The translations under genes and the position numbers were made by a program. Under the pieces are notes generated by a model that did not search any database, was not told the origin of the DNA, and saw nothing but the letters and a program-made list of their open reading frames with translations. Shown here one piece after another: positions 39,997 to 47,145 of a DNA stretch of 47,145 nt. Numbering within the stretch: position 1 is the stretch's first letter; each line of letters starts with the position of its first letter. Where the stretch lies: assembly GCA_013154295.1 (NCBI GenBank), contig JAADCS010000045.1, positions 1 through 47,145 of the forward strand. The letters run 5' to 3'. The stretch comes from Thermotogae bacterium (GTDB taxonomy: Bacteria; Hydrothermota; Hydrothermia; LBFQ01).

Positions 39997-41514
39997 ATGA
40001 TGTGGATAATAGCAAGCATACCAACAACGATCGGTCCCGTCCTGCAAAGGCAGGACGTTAGTACGGTGCGTTTAAAAGATCTTCCACCGGATACCACGAT
40101 TCACCTATCCTCTATGAGCTTTTCGCGCACCTTCGTATGTGCCCCGAAAGATAGTTATCTCTGGGTTGTAACCGATAGGTACGATATAGTCCACGATATT
40201 GACGACAACGGTTTAGTTGATATACCCTTCACAGCGGCAGACGAGGAGGACAGCTGGAGTAGCACCAGTTGGCCCGGTTACGCTTATGTAGCTTTTCAAA
40301 CTAGCCCTGGAAACTTTTCTTGCCAGATCGTATCAAACCAACATGACACCCCTTACGGCGTATCCGTGGGAGATTTCAACGGAGATGGACGCGAAGATTT
40401 GGTTTTTTCCTCCGCCCGTGATAACGCCGCCTACACCTTAAGGAACAACGGTGGATGGTCCTTCACGGAGCAAATGATCGGCTCCGGTGGTGGTTTCCCA
40501 AACCACATGGCCGTAAGGAATGTGGATGCTGGTCCAGGTGCAGAAGTTCTGTACACGGATGAAAATGGCTATCTGTACCAGTACAGTTATACCACCTCGT
40601 CAAGGACCAGGGTCAATACCCTATGCGAAGAAGGATTGGCCGTGGAGGACATAAACGGTGATGGGGAGCAGGACGTAGTATGCGGTACAGGAAACGGATA
40701 CTCGGTAGGTAGAGTGATCTATCAGATAAGGACGAGCGGAACCTGGTCCAGTGTGCGCAACGTGACAACCGCCAACCGTTACTACCATGGGATCAAGGCT
40801 GCCGATCTAAACGGTGATAGGAGGGTGGATATAGTTTCGTGTGTAGGAGCTACCGTCTATGTGTGGTACAATAACGGTGGCACATACCCTACCTTTACGG
40901 AGCGTTCCTATCCCACGGGAGCATCGGCCTCTTCAAACGCCTGTGAGGTCACTATAGCGGATCTTGATTGCGACGGTGACGGCGATATAGTATGGTCCTT
41001 CTATGGGTCCAGATCTCCATCTATAGTCATACTCGTTAACAACGGTGCGACACCTTACCCGAGTTTTACTCCCCAAGTTCTCGAAGGTGGGGCCTACAGC
41101 GTTTATGGGGTAGCCGTAGGTTTGGTCAACGATGATCGCAAGGCTGACATCATAGCCGGCCTGAACACCGGTCTATACATCTACTACAACACCACACCGG
41201 TTTTGGATTCACTGTGTGATCCCTTCGGAATAGGAGACAATGAAGGATTGGCCACTAAGGAGGATCCCATCAGGACTATACCGCAGGTAAAATTCTTCAA
41301 GGTGATCGGAAAGGATGTGATCTTGGAGTTGACATCACCTTCGGAGAATATATCCTTTAGCCTCTACTCGTCTGATGGACGCTTAGTTCAGAGAGGAAGG
41401 GTTAAGGGTAGCGTTTTAAAACTCCACATATCAAACTCCGGAGCCTACGTCCTAAGAGTACGCTATGATAAGGGACATCTGGACTTCTTCTCCAAAGCCT
41501 TCGTTATAAAGTAG
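39997..41514 (+). CDS. Secreted FG-GAP/VCBS protein with C-terminal sorting domain
   Basis: 505 residues. FG-GAP calcium loops occur along the chain: DIDDNGLVD, DFNGDGRED, DINGDGEQD, DLNGDRRVD, DLDCDGDGD, spaced like a seven-bladed propeller. Residues from about 430 form a separate beta domain (FFKVIGKDVILELTSP, FSLYSSDGRLVQRGR, GAYVLRVRYD, ending KAFVIK), the sorting-type tail. It is a paralogue in architecture of the protein at 11.8 kb. The N-terminus MMWIIASIPTTIG is a short hydrophobic signal. A terminator hairpin follows the gene. Likely a surface adhesin or glycan-binding protein. Confidence 0.84.
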   Translation: MMWIIASIPTTIGPVLQRQDVSTVRLKDLPPDTTIHLSSMSFSRTFVCAPKDSYLWVVTDRYDIVHDIDDNGLVDIPFTAADEEDSWSSTSWPGYAYVAFQTSPGNFSCQIVSNQHDTPYGVSVGDFNGDGREDLVFSSARDNAAYTLRNNGGWSFTEQMIGSGGGFPNHMAVRNVDAGPGAEVLYTDENGYLYQYSYTTSSRTRVNTLCEEGLAVEDINGDGEQDVVCGTGNGYSVGRVIYQIRTSGTWSSVRNVTTANRYYHGIKAADLNGDRRVDIVSCVGATVYVWYNNGGTYPTFTERSYPTGASASSNACEVTIADLDCDGDGDIVWSFYGSRSPSIVILVNNGATPYPSFTPQVLEGGAYSVYGVAVGLVNDDRKADIIAGLNTGLYIYYNTTPVLDSLCDPFGIGDNEGLATKEDPIRTIPQVKFFKVIGKDVILELTSPSENISFSLYSSDGRLVQRGRVKGSVLKLHISNSGAYVLRVRYDKGHLDFFSKAFVIK

Positions 41515-41549
41515 CCGTTAGGCGTTGCCGTTACAAAGTAGCTGTCGGT

Positions 41550-41567
41550 GGGGGGCCTTAGCCCCCC
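41550..41567 (+). terminator. Intrinsic terminator after the FG-GAP gene
   Basis: GGGGGGC, loop CTTA, GCCCCCC, then ATTCTTTAAT: a 7-bp GC stem with a T-rich tail, 35 bases past the stop. Confidence 0.75.
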
Positions 41568-41631
41568 ATTCTTTAATATCCCTGAAGATGTAAAACACGT
41601 GACAACTGTACATACTATTCCAAAACATCTA

Positions 41632-41637
41632 TAAAAT
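41632..41637 (+). promoter_or_regulatory. -10 box TAAAAT for the lipoprotein gene
   Basis: TAAAAT exactly 6 nt before ATG 41644. Confidence 0.65.
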
Positions 41638-41643
41638 CCTTGC

Positions 41644-42387
41644 ATGAGGTTCATTCCTATAATCGCCTTCGTACATGTATTAATGGTGTTAGCATCATGT
41701 ACCTCAATTCCCATGGACTATTATGGAGCACAGATTCCCGATACCTTAAACGCGTACGTCGGGATCAGTTGGCAGAAGGTTGAAACGGAGGCACAGTTAA
41801 ACTTCCCCGATGGCTTAACGGAGTTTTTCAGGGAAAGTTCTATACGCGCGGATTTTGATGTTGGAAGCGGCAGAAACGAAAGATTAGAATACGGAGAGAT
41901 AAGAATAATATCCGGGGCAGGTATCGGAACCTTACACCGTTACTCCACCTATCCCGATACTACGGAGATAAAGTCACATTATATCCTCGATGCAAACCTT
42001 GGATTCGTGATACGTTTGGGGTTTTCGAAAGGTCTGCTCCATACCTCTATAGGGGGGGCCTTTCTATATACGGCGTTTTCATGGATCTCCAAGTCCTTTT
42101 GGGATCTTTTAGGCCAAGTCAAGATAGAAAAACAATTGATCTATCCGGACTTGGGTCTTCAACTCATGGTAGGTTTGGGTAAACCCGAACGTATAACTGT
42201 AGGGGGTGGCCTCTATCTTTCGCGGGGTTTGGAAGGATGGCTTAGGGTAGCTCCATTCAAAGAAGTGCCTTTGCAGATGGTAGGTAAAATATCGCCACGA
42301 GGTAATAATAACTACGCGATCGCTATTGGAGTAGCTTATGGAATAGGGGGCTTTTTTAATCGTCCATTTGCCCCAGACTCTCTTTAA
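41644..42387 (+). CDS. Lipoprotein, beta-barrel-like, unknown function
   Basis: 247 residues. A lipobox (VLMVLASC, Cys19) gives a lipid-anchored mature protein. The rest is rich in alternating strands with Gly and aromatic residues (ISGAGIGTLHRY, LGLQLMVGLGKP, YAIAIGVAYGIGGFF), as in outer-membrane barrel proteins. No family recognised. Its last 32 bases overlap the end of cutA on the other strand. Confidence 0.65.
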   Translation: MRFIPIIAFVHVLMVLASCTSIPMDYYGAQIPDTLNAYVGISWQKVETEAQLNFPDGLTEFFRESSIRADFDVGSGRNERLEYGEIRIISGAGIGTLHRYSTYPDTTEIKSHYILDANLGFVIRLGFSKGLLHTSIGGAFLYTAFSWISKSFWDLLGQVKIEKQLIYPDLGLQLMVGLGKPERITVGGGLYLSRGLEGWLRVAPFKEVPLQMVGKISPRGNNNYAIAIGVAYGIGGFFNRPFAPDSL

Positions 42388-42691
42388 GCCACGTTAGATA
42401 GTCAGGATTCCCTTTCTCTACCGGAAGCGCTATAATTTCTGGAACGGTGTAGGGATGAAGTTTTTTTATGGTCTCTTCAAGGACCGGATAGGTTTCCGAG
42501 CTCGTCTTTATAATCAAAAGAGCCTCATTATCCCTTTGAATTTCCCCTCTCCACCAGTAGAATGATACCAAACTTGGAACCACATTTACACATGCTGCCA
42601 GCTTTTTCTCAACCAAAGCGCGCGCCAAATTTCCCGCCTCATCAGGTGGTACGGTGCAAAATACCACTAAGACTTCTTTATCCTTTCCCAT
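42356..42691 (-). CDS. cutA: Divalent-cation tolerance protein CutA
   Basis: 111 residues. The CutA1 fold with VVFCTVPPDEAGNLARALVE, LAACVNVVPSLVSFYWW, EALLIIKTSSETYPVLEE and LHPYTVPEIIALPV is complete. A trimeric ferredoxin-like protein linked to metal tolerance in E. coli; its true role is not settled. It overlaps the mazG gene by 25 bases and is translated from within its end. Confidence 0.95.
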   Translation of the reverse strand: MGKDKEVLVVFCTVPPDEAGNLARALVEKKLAACVNVVPSLVSFYWWRGEIQRDNEALLIIKTSSETYPVLEETIKKLHPYTVPEIIALPVEKGNPDYLTWLKESLGQMDD

Positions 42692-43404
42692 ATCCCGTCC
42701 ATCTCCTTTAAAGACATATCCTTCAGACTCTTACCTCTGCGTTTGGCCTCCAACTCAAGTTGAGAAAACCTCCTTTTGAACTTATCGTTAGCTTTCCGAA
42801 GACTATCTTCGGCGTAGTAACCAACCTTGCGGGCATACTGGGCCAAGGCGAAAAGTAGATCTCCGAGTTCTTCCCTCCTCTCTTCTTCGTTTTGGGCCTC
42901 AAGAAATTCGCGGCATTCCTCCTTGACTTTTTTCAGAACCTCTTCTGCACTCTCCCAATCGAAACCTACACGTGCCACTTTCTCGCCTATACGATGAGCC
43001 GTTACCAGAGCTGGTCGGCGAGTATCTACACCGGAGAGTATCCCATCTTTTTTGGTGTTTTCCCAGTTTTCGAGAACCTCCTTCATACCCCAATCTTTCT
43101 TGTCAGAGAAGATGTGAGGATGTTTGAAGATCAACTTGGCGACGGTTCGCTCCAAGATTTCGTCTGCGGAAGCTACTCCTTCGTCTTCAGCTATCTTTAG
43201 AAGCATTAAAGCTACGGTAAGTAGGTCCCCTATCTCCTCAACGATCCTCTCTCTATCGCCGCGCTCAATAGCCTCTATATATTCATAGACTTCCTCCAGA
43301 GCCTGGTAACGCATGGAAAACAAAGTTTGCGCTCTGTCCCATGGGCATTCTCGTCTTAGCAACTCTACGACCTCGGCTAACCTTTTTAAAGATTCCCAAG
43401 CCAC
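42667..43404 (-). CDS. mazG: Nucleoside triphosphate pyrophosphohydrolase MazG
   Basis: 245 residues. Hydrolyses (d)NTPs to monophosphates, house-cleaning the nucleotide pool. Two MazG domains are seen: the first has CPWDRAQT, LEEVYEYIEAIERGDRERI and EEIGDLLTVALMLL; the second has EECREFLEAQNEEERREELG with GDLLFALAQYARK. The acidic metal-binding EExxE and ExxD patterns are present in both. The GTG start is 7 nt after a TAGAAT box. Operon with cutA. Confidence 0.95.
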   Translation of the reverse strand: MAWESLKRLAEVVELLRRECPWDRAQTLFSMRYQALEEVYEYIEAIERGDRERIVEEIGDLLTVALMLLKIAEDEGVASADEILERTVAKLIFKHPHIFSDKKDWGMKEVLENWENTKKDGILSGVDTRRPALVTAHRIGEKVARVGFDWESAEEVLKKVKEECREFLEAQNEEERREELGDLLFALAQYARKVGYYAEDSLRKANDKFKRRFSQLELEAKRRGKSLKDMSLKEMDGIWERIKKS

Positions 43405-43411
43405 GGATGGA

Positions 43412-43417
43412 ATTCTA
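43412..43417 (-). promoter_or_regulatory. -10 box TAGAAT for the mazG-cutA operon
   Basis: TAGAAT 7 nt before GTG 43404. Confidence 0.6.
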
Positions 43418-43434
43418 TAGCTGCCGTGATGAAA

Positions 43435-43448
43435 CGAACGACCGTTCG
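43435..43448. promoter_or_regulatory. Palindrome between divergent mazG and acetyltransferase promoters
   Basis: CGAACG-AC-CGTTCG, a perfect 6-bp dyad with a 2-base spacer, in the 65-base divergent gap just upstream of TAAAAT at 43453. A possible operator. Confidence 0.35.
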
Positions 43449-43452
43449 CCCT

Positions 43453-43458
43453 TAAAAT
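43453..43458 (+). promoter_or_regulatory. -10 box TAAAAT for the acetyltransferase gene
   Basis: TAAAAT 11 nt before ATG 43470. Confidence 0.5.
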
Positions 43459-43469
43459 AAGAGCGTAAC

Positions 43470-44357
43470 ATGTCTAGATCTATGAGGATGGAAATAGAGA
43501 GGATCAACGCTTATGAGCATCTGGCCAAATGGGAGGAACTCTACCGCAAAACTCTGAACACGGTTATCTTTGCGTCTCCCAAGTGGGCCATACTCTCCGC
43601 TGAATATACTGGAGGCACTCCCACCTTTTGGATGGTCAGTAACGGCTCACCGGTAGGGTACTTCTCCGGCACCTACTACGAACACCGTAATACGCTTATC
43701 CTGCCTGTATTTGATCCTATCTTCGCTCCCTACTCCGACTTCAGCGTGGATCCAGCCTATCGTCGGGAGGTCATGGAAACCTTTTTAGCATATCTTAGGA
43801 AAGAGTACGAGCGGGTTCTCATTGGGCCAATACGTGAAGATTCCCCCACTCATACCTACGTATCGGAAGCTGGAACACCTATAAGTACCGTACGCATCCT
43901 TAGAACCAAACTTAAAGGAGATCCCCTTGAACATCTCTACAGGCAAAGAGCTAAAAGCTTCATAACGGCCTTTGAAAAGATGGGTAAAAAGTTGCGTCTA
44001 ACGGTCCACCTGAAGGATTTTACCAGCCTGGACGATGTTTTGACCTTTTCCTATAATCTTTCACCTGAACGGGAGTTTGCCTTGAAAGCTGTGCTGGCCG
44101 CTCATAGGGATGAGGTGCGTATTCTAGAAGCCCGAAAGCGCGATAAAGTTATTGGCTACATGGTTCTTTTGGATACAGATAGGGGCATATACGTGATAAT
44201 AAACACCGTACCGGAGGAGGAGAGCATGCTAACTATCTGGAGATATATTTACGATTACTCGCGCTCTGGCGTCGTTTTAGAAATACCGGCTATAAAACAC
44301 GGCTTCGTTAAAGACTTGGGCTTTAGAGAGGTTAAAGCCTACATTTATCGTCTTTAG
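43470..44357 (+). CDS. GNAT/FemAB-like acyltransferase
   Basis: 295 residues. The two-lobed layout with FASPKWAILSAEYTGG and PVGYFSGTYYEHRN early on, and a C-terminal half with YRQRAKSFITAFEKMGKK, VIGYMVLLDTDRGIYVI and HGFVKDLGFREVKAYIYRL, resembles the CelD/FemAB branch of the GNAT fold, which adds acyl or aminoacyl groups in polysaccharide or cell-wall synthesis. No substrate motif is decisive. Two more in-frame ATGs follow within 6 codons, so the exact start is uncertain by a few residues. The next gene begins 2 bases after its stop. Confidence 0.6.
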   Translation: MSRSMRMEIERINAYEHLAKWEELYRKTLNTVIFASPKWAILSAEYTGGTPTFWMVSNGSPVGYFSGTYYEHRNTLILPVFDPIFAPYSDFSVDPAYRREVMETFLAYLRKEYERVLIGPIREDSPTHTYVSEAGTPISTVRILRTKLKGDPLEHLYRQRAKSFITAFEKMGKKLRLTVHLKDFTSLDDVLTFSYNLSPEREFALKAVLAAHRDEVRILEARKRDKVIGYMVLLDTDRGIYVIINTVPEEESMLTIWRYIYDYSRSGVVLEIPAIKHGFVKDLGFREVKAYIYRL

Positions 44358-44359
44358 GG

Positions 44360-44899
44360 ATGTTTTTAACCATCCTAACGATAAACTCCGTCGTCAGAGA
44401 ACCTCAACCTCTGGAAGGTGTACGAATAACAGTTCAAGATTCCGTTTGGATAAAGCGCGATACTTTTGCCACCTACAACCTCTTTCCCGTTCTGCCAGAA
44501 GGTATGACTTACAACGAGTTTAAATACCTCCAGATAAAGATAGACTACTGGGATAGGATGTGGTCCATGATATTACCTGGATACCTACACTTTATAACCT
44601 ACGATCGTACCGGAGGTTTCATAAGCGCCAGCGTGCGTATTTTGGGCCTTGCTTTGATGGGTTATGCCATGTATATCGGTGCTCCTGGAGCAGTTGAAGG
44701 TTTGGATCCGAACGCTCTCAAACTGAACGCCGGTATATTCGGGGTAGGTATGTTCTTGAACTTTGCGGGTTGGGTATACGATGTGGTACATGGGGAGTAC
44801 CGACTGAGGGATATGCAAATGCGTATCCTATACCGGTACAGAAGTACCTATCCATATCAATTTATACCTCCAACGGAGGACGTTTCGGGAGTAGAATAA
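44360..44899 (+). CDS. Hypothetical membrane protein
   Basis: 179 residues. A short hydrophobic N-terminus (MFLTILTINSVV) and two to three membrane segments (about 90-108 and 122-140), with the loop WSMILPGYLHFITYDRTGG before the first. This loop resembles the LPGxGQxY-type motif of DUF5683-like proteins. The C-terminus is rich in Arg and Tyr. Function unknown. It follows the acyltransferase with 2 bases between, so they form one operon; its stop overlaps the rplT -10 box. Confidence 0.6.
   Translation: MFLTILTINSVVREPQPLEGVRITVQDSVWIKRDTFATYNLFPVLPEGMTYNEFKYLQIKIDYWDRMWSMILPGYLHFITYDRTGGFISASVRILGLALMGYAMYIGAPGAVEGLDPNALKLNAGIFGVGMFLNFAGWVYDVVHGEYRLRDMQMRILYRYRSTYPYQFIPPTEDVSGVE
44892..44897 (+). 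promoter_or_regulatory. -10 box TAGAAT for rplT
   Basis: TAGAAT 8 nt before ATG 44906; it spans the last sense codons and first base of the stop of the upstream gene. Confidence 0.55.
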
Positions 44900-44905
44900 A
44901 CACTT

Positions 44906-45256
44906 ATGAGGGTAAAAACAGGTTCCTACAGGCAGAGGAAGCATAGGTTCTGGTTGGAACTGGCACGGGGTTATTGGGGAGTAAACTCCCGTCGATTCAA
45001 AACCGCCAAAGAGACTGTACTAAAAGCCCTCCGTCACGCTTATGTTGATCGGAAAAGGAGGAAGAGGGATTTTAGAAGGCTCTGGATACAGAGGATAAAC
45101 GCCGCTGCCCGTATGCATGGGCTGAACTACTCCCGTTTTATCTATGGTCTGAAGAAGGCGGGGGTGGAACTCGATAGAAAGGTTCTGGCATACATCGCCT
45201 ACAGCGAGCCCGATACCTTCGCCCAATTGGTGGAGGTCGCCAAAAAACATCTATAA
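44906..45256 (+). CDS. rplT: 50S ribosomal protein L20
   Basis: 116 residues, highly basic. Early-assembling large-subunit protein binding 23S r[43 protein letters not shown] and [16 protein letters not shown] are diagnostic. In most bacteria infC and rpmI (L35) precede rplT; neither is here, the upstream gene being a membrane protein. The -10 box lies 8 nt from the ATG, so the leader that L20 binds to repress its own operon elsewhere cannot exist on this transcript. pheS follows 5 bases later. Confidence 0.97.
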   Translation: MRVKTGSYRQRKHRFWLELARGYWGVNSRRFKTAKETVLKALRHAYVDRKRRKRDFRRLWIQRINAAARMHGLNYSRFIYGLKKAGVELDRKVLAYIAYSEPDTFAQLVEVAKKHL

Positions 45257-45261
45257 GCGCG

Positions 45262-46236
45262 ATGAAGGAGCTGCGTGAAGAGTTCTACGGTAAGTTAAAA
45301 GATGTTAAGAGTGTAAGTGATCTTGATAGGTTAAAGGCAGAATTTCTGGGTAAAAAGGGGAAGATAACAGCACGGTTGCGATCTTTGAAGGACCTTCCTC
45401 CCATGGAGAGGAGAATATGGGGTAAGGTTCTCAACGACCTGAAAAAGGAGCTTGAGAGAGTTATAAGGGAGAAGAGGGAAGAACTTTTAGATGAACTCCC
45501 TTCACAAGATCCTACGTTACCAGGTACCCCTTGGACGTATGAGGTGGGAGCATTGCATCCTATCAAGGTGGTGGGGGGAGAGATATTGAGAGTTTTGGAA
45601 AACATGGGTTTTGAGATAGGGGAAGGCCCAGAGGTAGAAACCGATGAGAATAATTTCACGCTTTTAAATATACCTGAATGGCATCCAGCCAGGGATATGC
45701 AGCAGTCTCTGTACCTTGACAACGGGATGCTCCTTAGGACCCATACTTCCCCTTTCCAGATAAGATACATGAGCACCCATTCCCCACCTCTGAAAGCTGC
45801 CACTTTCGGTAAGGTCTTTAGAGCGGATGAGTTTGACGCTACCCACTCACCCGTTTTTCACCAGATAGAGGGATTTGCGGTGGACAGAAACATAAGTTTA
45901 AGTTCGCTGAAGTGGGTGTTGGAGCAGATAGTTAAAGCCCTCTTCGGTGAGGGATCCAAAGTTAAATTCGTTCCCTCCTATTTCCCTTTTACCGAACCTT
46001 CTATGGAAGTGGCCGTATGGTATAGGGGGGAATGGTTGGAAATGTTGGGATGCGGTATGATACATCCACAGGTACTTAGAAACGTGGGCATAGACCCGGA
46101 TGTGTGGTCCGGGTACGCGTTTGGAATAGGCGTTGAACGTTTCGCCATGGTAAAGTACGGCATAGAAGATATAAGACATTTCTACGAAAACGATAAGAGA
46201 TTTTTAGATCAGTTCAGGTACGACCGGTGGATATAA
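45262..46236 (+). CDS. pheS: Phenylalanyl-tRNA synthetase alpha subunit
   Basis: 324 residues. Class II catalytic subunit that charges tRNA-Phe as part of an alpha2beta2 enzyme. N-terminal helical hairpin with the AEFLGKKGKITARLRSLKDL segment; catalytic core with HPIKVVGGEILRVLENMGF, PEVETDENNFTLLNIPEWHP, ARDMQQSLY, LLRTHTSPFQ, KVFRADEFDATHSPVFHQIE and YAFGIGVERFAMVKYGI. Length is normal. pheT is not downstream; a glycosyltransferase gene overlaps its end by 10 bases instead. Weak or no ribosome site, so coupling to rplT is likely. Confidence 0.97.
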   Translation: MKELREEFYGKLKDVKSVSDLDRLKAEFLGKKGKITARLRSLKDLPPMERRIWGKVLNDLKKELERVIREKREELLDELPSQDPTLPGTPWTYEVGALHPIKVVGGEILRVLENMGFEIGEGPEVETDENNFTLLNIPEWHPARDMQQSLYLDNGMLLRTHTSPFQIRYMSTHSPPLKAATFGKVFRADEFDATHSPVFHQIEGFAVDRNISLSSLKWVLEQIVKALFGEGSKVKFVPSYFPFTEPSMEVAVWYRGEWLEMLGCGMIHPQVLRNVGIDPDVWSGYAFGIGVERFAMVKYGIEDIRHFYENDKRFLDQFRYDRWI

Positions 46237-46988
46237 AGCTGTCGGTCTTGATCCTTACGAAGAACGAGGAGAGTAATCTACCGAGGTTATTGGAAAGCTT
46301 GAAATTGCTCAACTGTCCCCACGAGATTGTAGTGATGGATTCGGGATCCACAGATTCCACCTTACAGATAGCCAAAAGTTTTGGCGCTCGGACTTACGTG
46401 CGGGAATGGAGCGGGTATGTAGCCCAAAGGGAGTGGGCTATCTCTTTGGCACGGGGGGAATGGATACTGTTTTTGGATGCCGACGAATGGCTAACACCGG
46501 AACTGGCATCGGAGATTTGCCAGGCTATTATGAAGGATAAATTTGCCGGATACATTATAGCCCGACGAAACGAGTACCTTGGAAGAATGCAAAGAATGAA
46601 ACCTACCTCTCTGTTGCGACTTGCCCGCAAGGGATCGGTTAGGGTTATGGGAAGGTATGTACATGAATATCTAAGTGTGGATGGGCATGTAGGTCGTTTG
46701 AAAGGATATATAGGACATAGACCCTATAGAAGTTTGACCCATCATTGGGAGAAAAATGGTTACTATGCATATCTCTCTGCCAGGGAGAAGTTCGAAGATG
46801 GACGCCGGGTTTCCTTCCTTGATCTTATCCTTAGACCAGCTCTTATGTTTCTAAGGTATTATCTTCTTCAATGGGCATTCCTGGATGGTTTTAGAGGTTT
46901 GATTTACGCATTTTCACAAGCTTGGTACCACTTCCAAAAATATGCATTGCTGTACGAAATGAGAGCCAACGAGGATCACACGGTGTAA
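46227..46988 (+). CDS. Family 2 glycosyltransferase (WaaE-like)
   Basis: 253 residues. Inverting GT-A enzyme transferring a sugar from a nucleotide donor, probably to LPS core or another surface glycan. LSVLILTKNEESNLPRLLES, VMDSGSTDSTLQIAKSFGA, the metal-binding ILFLDADEWLTPEL and a C-terminal amphipathic/hydrophobic region (ALMFLRYYLLQWAF) fit the lipopolysaccharide core glycosyltransferase subgroup. GTG start (GTG GAT ATA AAG) lies within the end of pheS, so it is co-translated with an essential gene. Confidence 0.9.
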   Translation: MDIKLSVLILTKNEESNLPRLLESLKLLNCPHEIVVMDSGSTDSTLQIAKSFGARTYVREWSGYVAQREWAISLARGEWILFLDADEWLTPELASEICQAIMKDKFAGYIIARRNEYLGRMQRMKPTSLLRLARKGSVRVMGRYVHEYLSVDGHVGRLKGYIGHRPYRSLTHHWEKNGYYAYLSAREKFEDGRRVSFLDLILRPALMFLRYYLLQWAFLDGFRGLIYAFSQAWYHFQKYALLYEMRANEDHTV

Positions 46989-47093
46989 CACTATCAGTTG
47001 TACGTTTGCACAATGCTCTCCTATACCTTCTCGCCGGGACATACCTGCAATTCTGTGTCCGGCCGAGTGATTGCATTATAAATACTGCGGAAT

Positions 47094-47099
47094 TATAAT
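47094..47099 (+). promoter_or_regulatory. -10 box TATAAT near the right edge
   Basis: Consensus TATAAT 8 nt before an ATG at 47108. The frame from that ATG is only 8 codons long (stop 47132-47134), so this may be a short leader ORF or a chance match. Confidence 0.35.
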
Positions 47100-47145
47100 A
47101 CAATTTAATGGATACCGCTTCTTCAATTGCGTAACATCATACCAG

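Noticed and set aside
45285-45803. 172-codon frame opposite pheS
   Set aside because: Shadow of pheS with Ser/Pro-rich composition and no motifs.

Overview
This window looks like a bacterial chromosome segment from an uncultured Gram-negative, probably thermophilic lineage. The outer membrane is implied by a TonB-receptor-like barrel, PafA-type phosphatase and barrel proteins. Thermophily is inferred from heavy AGA/AGG/ATA codon use and Lys/Glu/Arg-rich proteins. Secreted FG-GAP and beta-propeller proteins end in C-terminal sorting-type domains, and most genes have a -10 box right at the start codon. A candidate phylum of the WOR-3/Hydrothermae kind would fit, but I cannot assign it from this sequence.

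Layout. 0-11 kb: a partial IS630-like transposase, hemerythrin/Roadblock pair, DoxX, a stand-alone RsmF-type PUA domain, a barrel-TPR protein, then a forward run of phosphatase, prolyl oligopeptidase, hutI, sua5, cell-wall amidase and a DUF4015 glycosidase-like protein. 11.3-18 kb: an accessory zone with an FG-GAP surface protein behind a large inverted repeat, fabH, an unknown helical protein, galT, tRNA-Ala(CGC), and a decayed surface-protein pseudogene. 17.9-24.3 kb: AhaH-like coiled coil, rsmI, ahcY, glycosyltransferase, SDR, tRNA-Val(GAC), dapB, site-2 protease. 24.3-36.2 kb: gatA, TonB-receptor-like protein, VOC protein, ABC-2 permease, accA, and a reverse operon YfhO - small membrane protein - RmlC-like - rnpA - B12-binding domain - PASTA, with a divergent GT-C glycosyltransferase. 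36.2-42.4 kb: a second accessory zone with two decayed ankyrin genes, secreted beta-propeller, TPR protein, FG-GAP protein and lipoprotein. 42.4-47.1 kb: cutA, mazG, acetyltransferase, rplT, pheS, GT2.

Two sequence-wide patterns stand out. First, 30 gene starts have a TAnnnT -10 hexamer, 27 of them only 6-9 nt before the start codon. This predicts leaderless or nearly leaderless mRNAs, including some with TTG or GTG starts, whereas several operon-internal genes carry Shine-Dalgarno sites. This pattern let me correct several starts (14300, 27885, 31116, 34335, 39997). Second, an imperfect hairpin of exactly 38 nt occurs four times, always in non-coding DNA. Three copies lie a few hundred bases upstream of a secreted repeat-protein gene or its remnant, and two lie just beyond the 3' end of a tRNA gene. 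A third pattern is that many exported proteins have unusually short hydrophobic N-termini (about 7-12 residues) with no basic residue.
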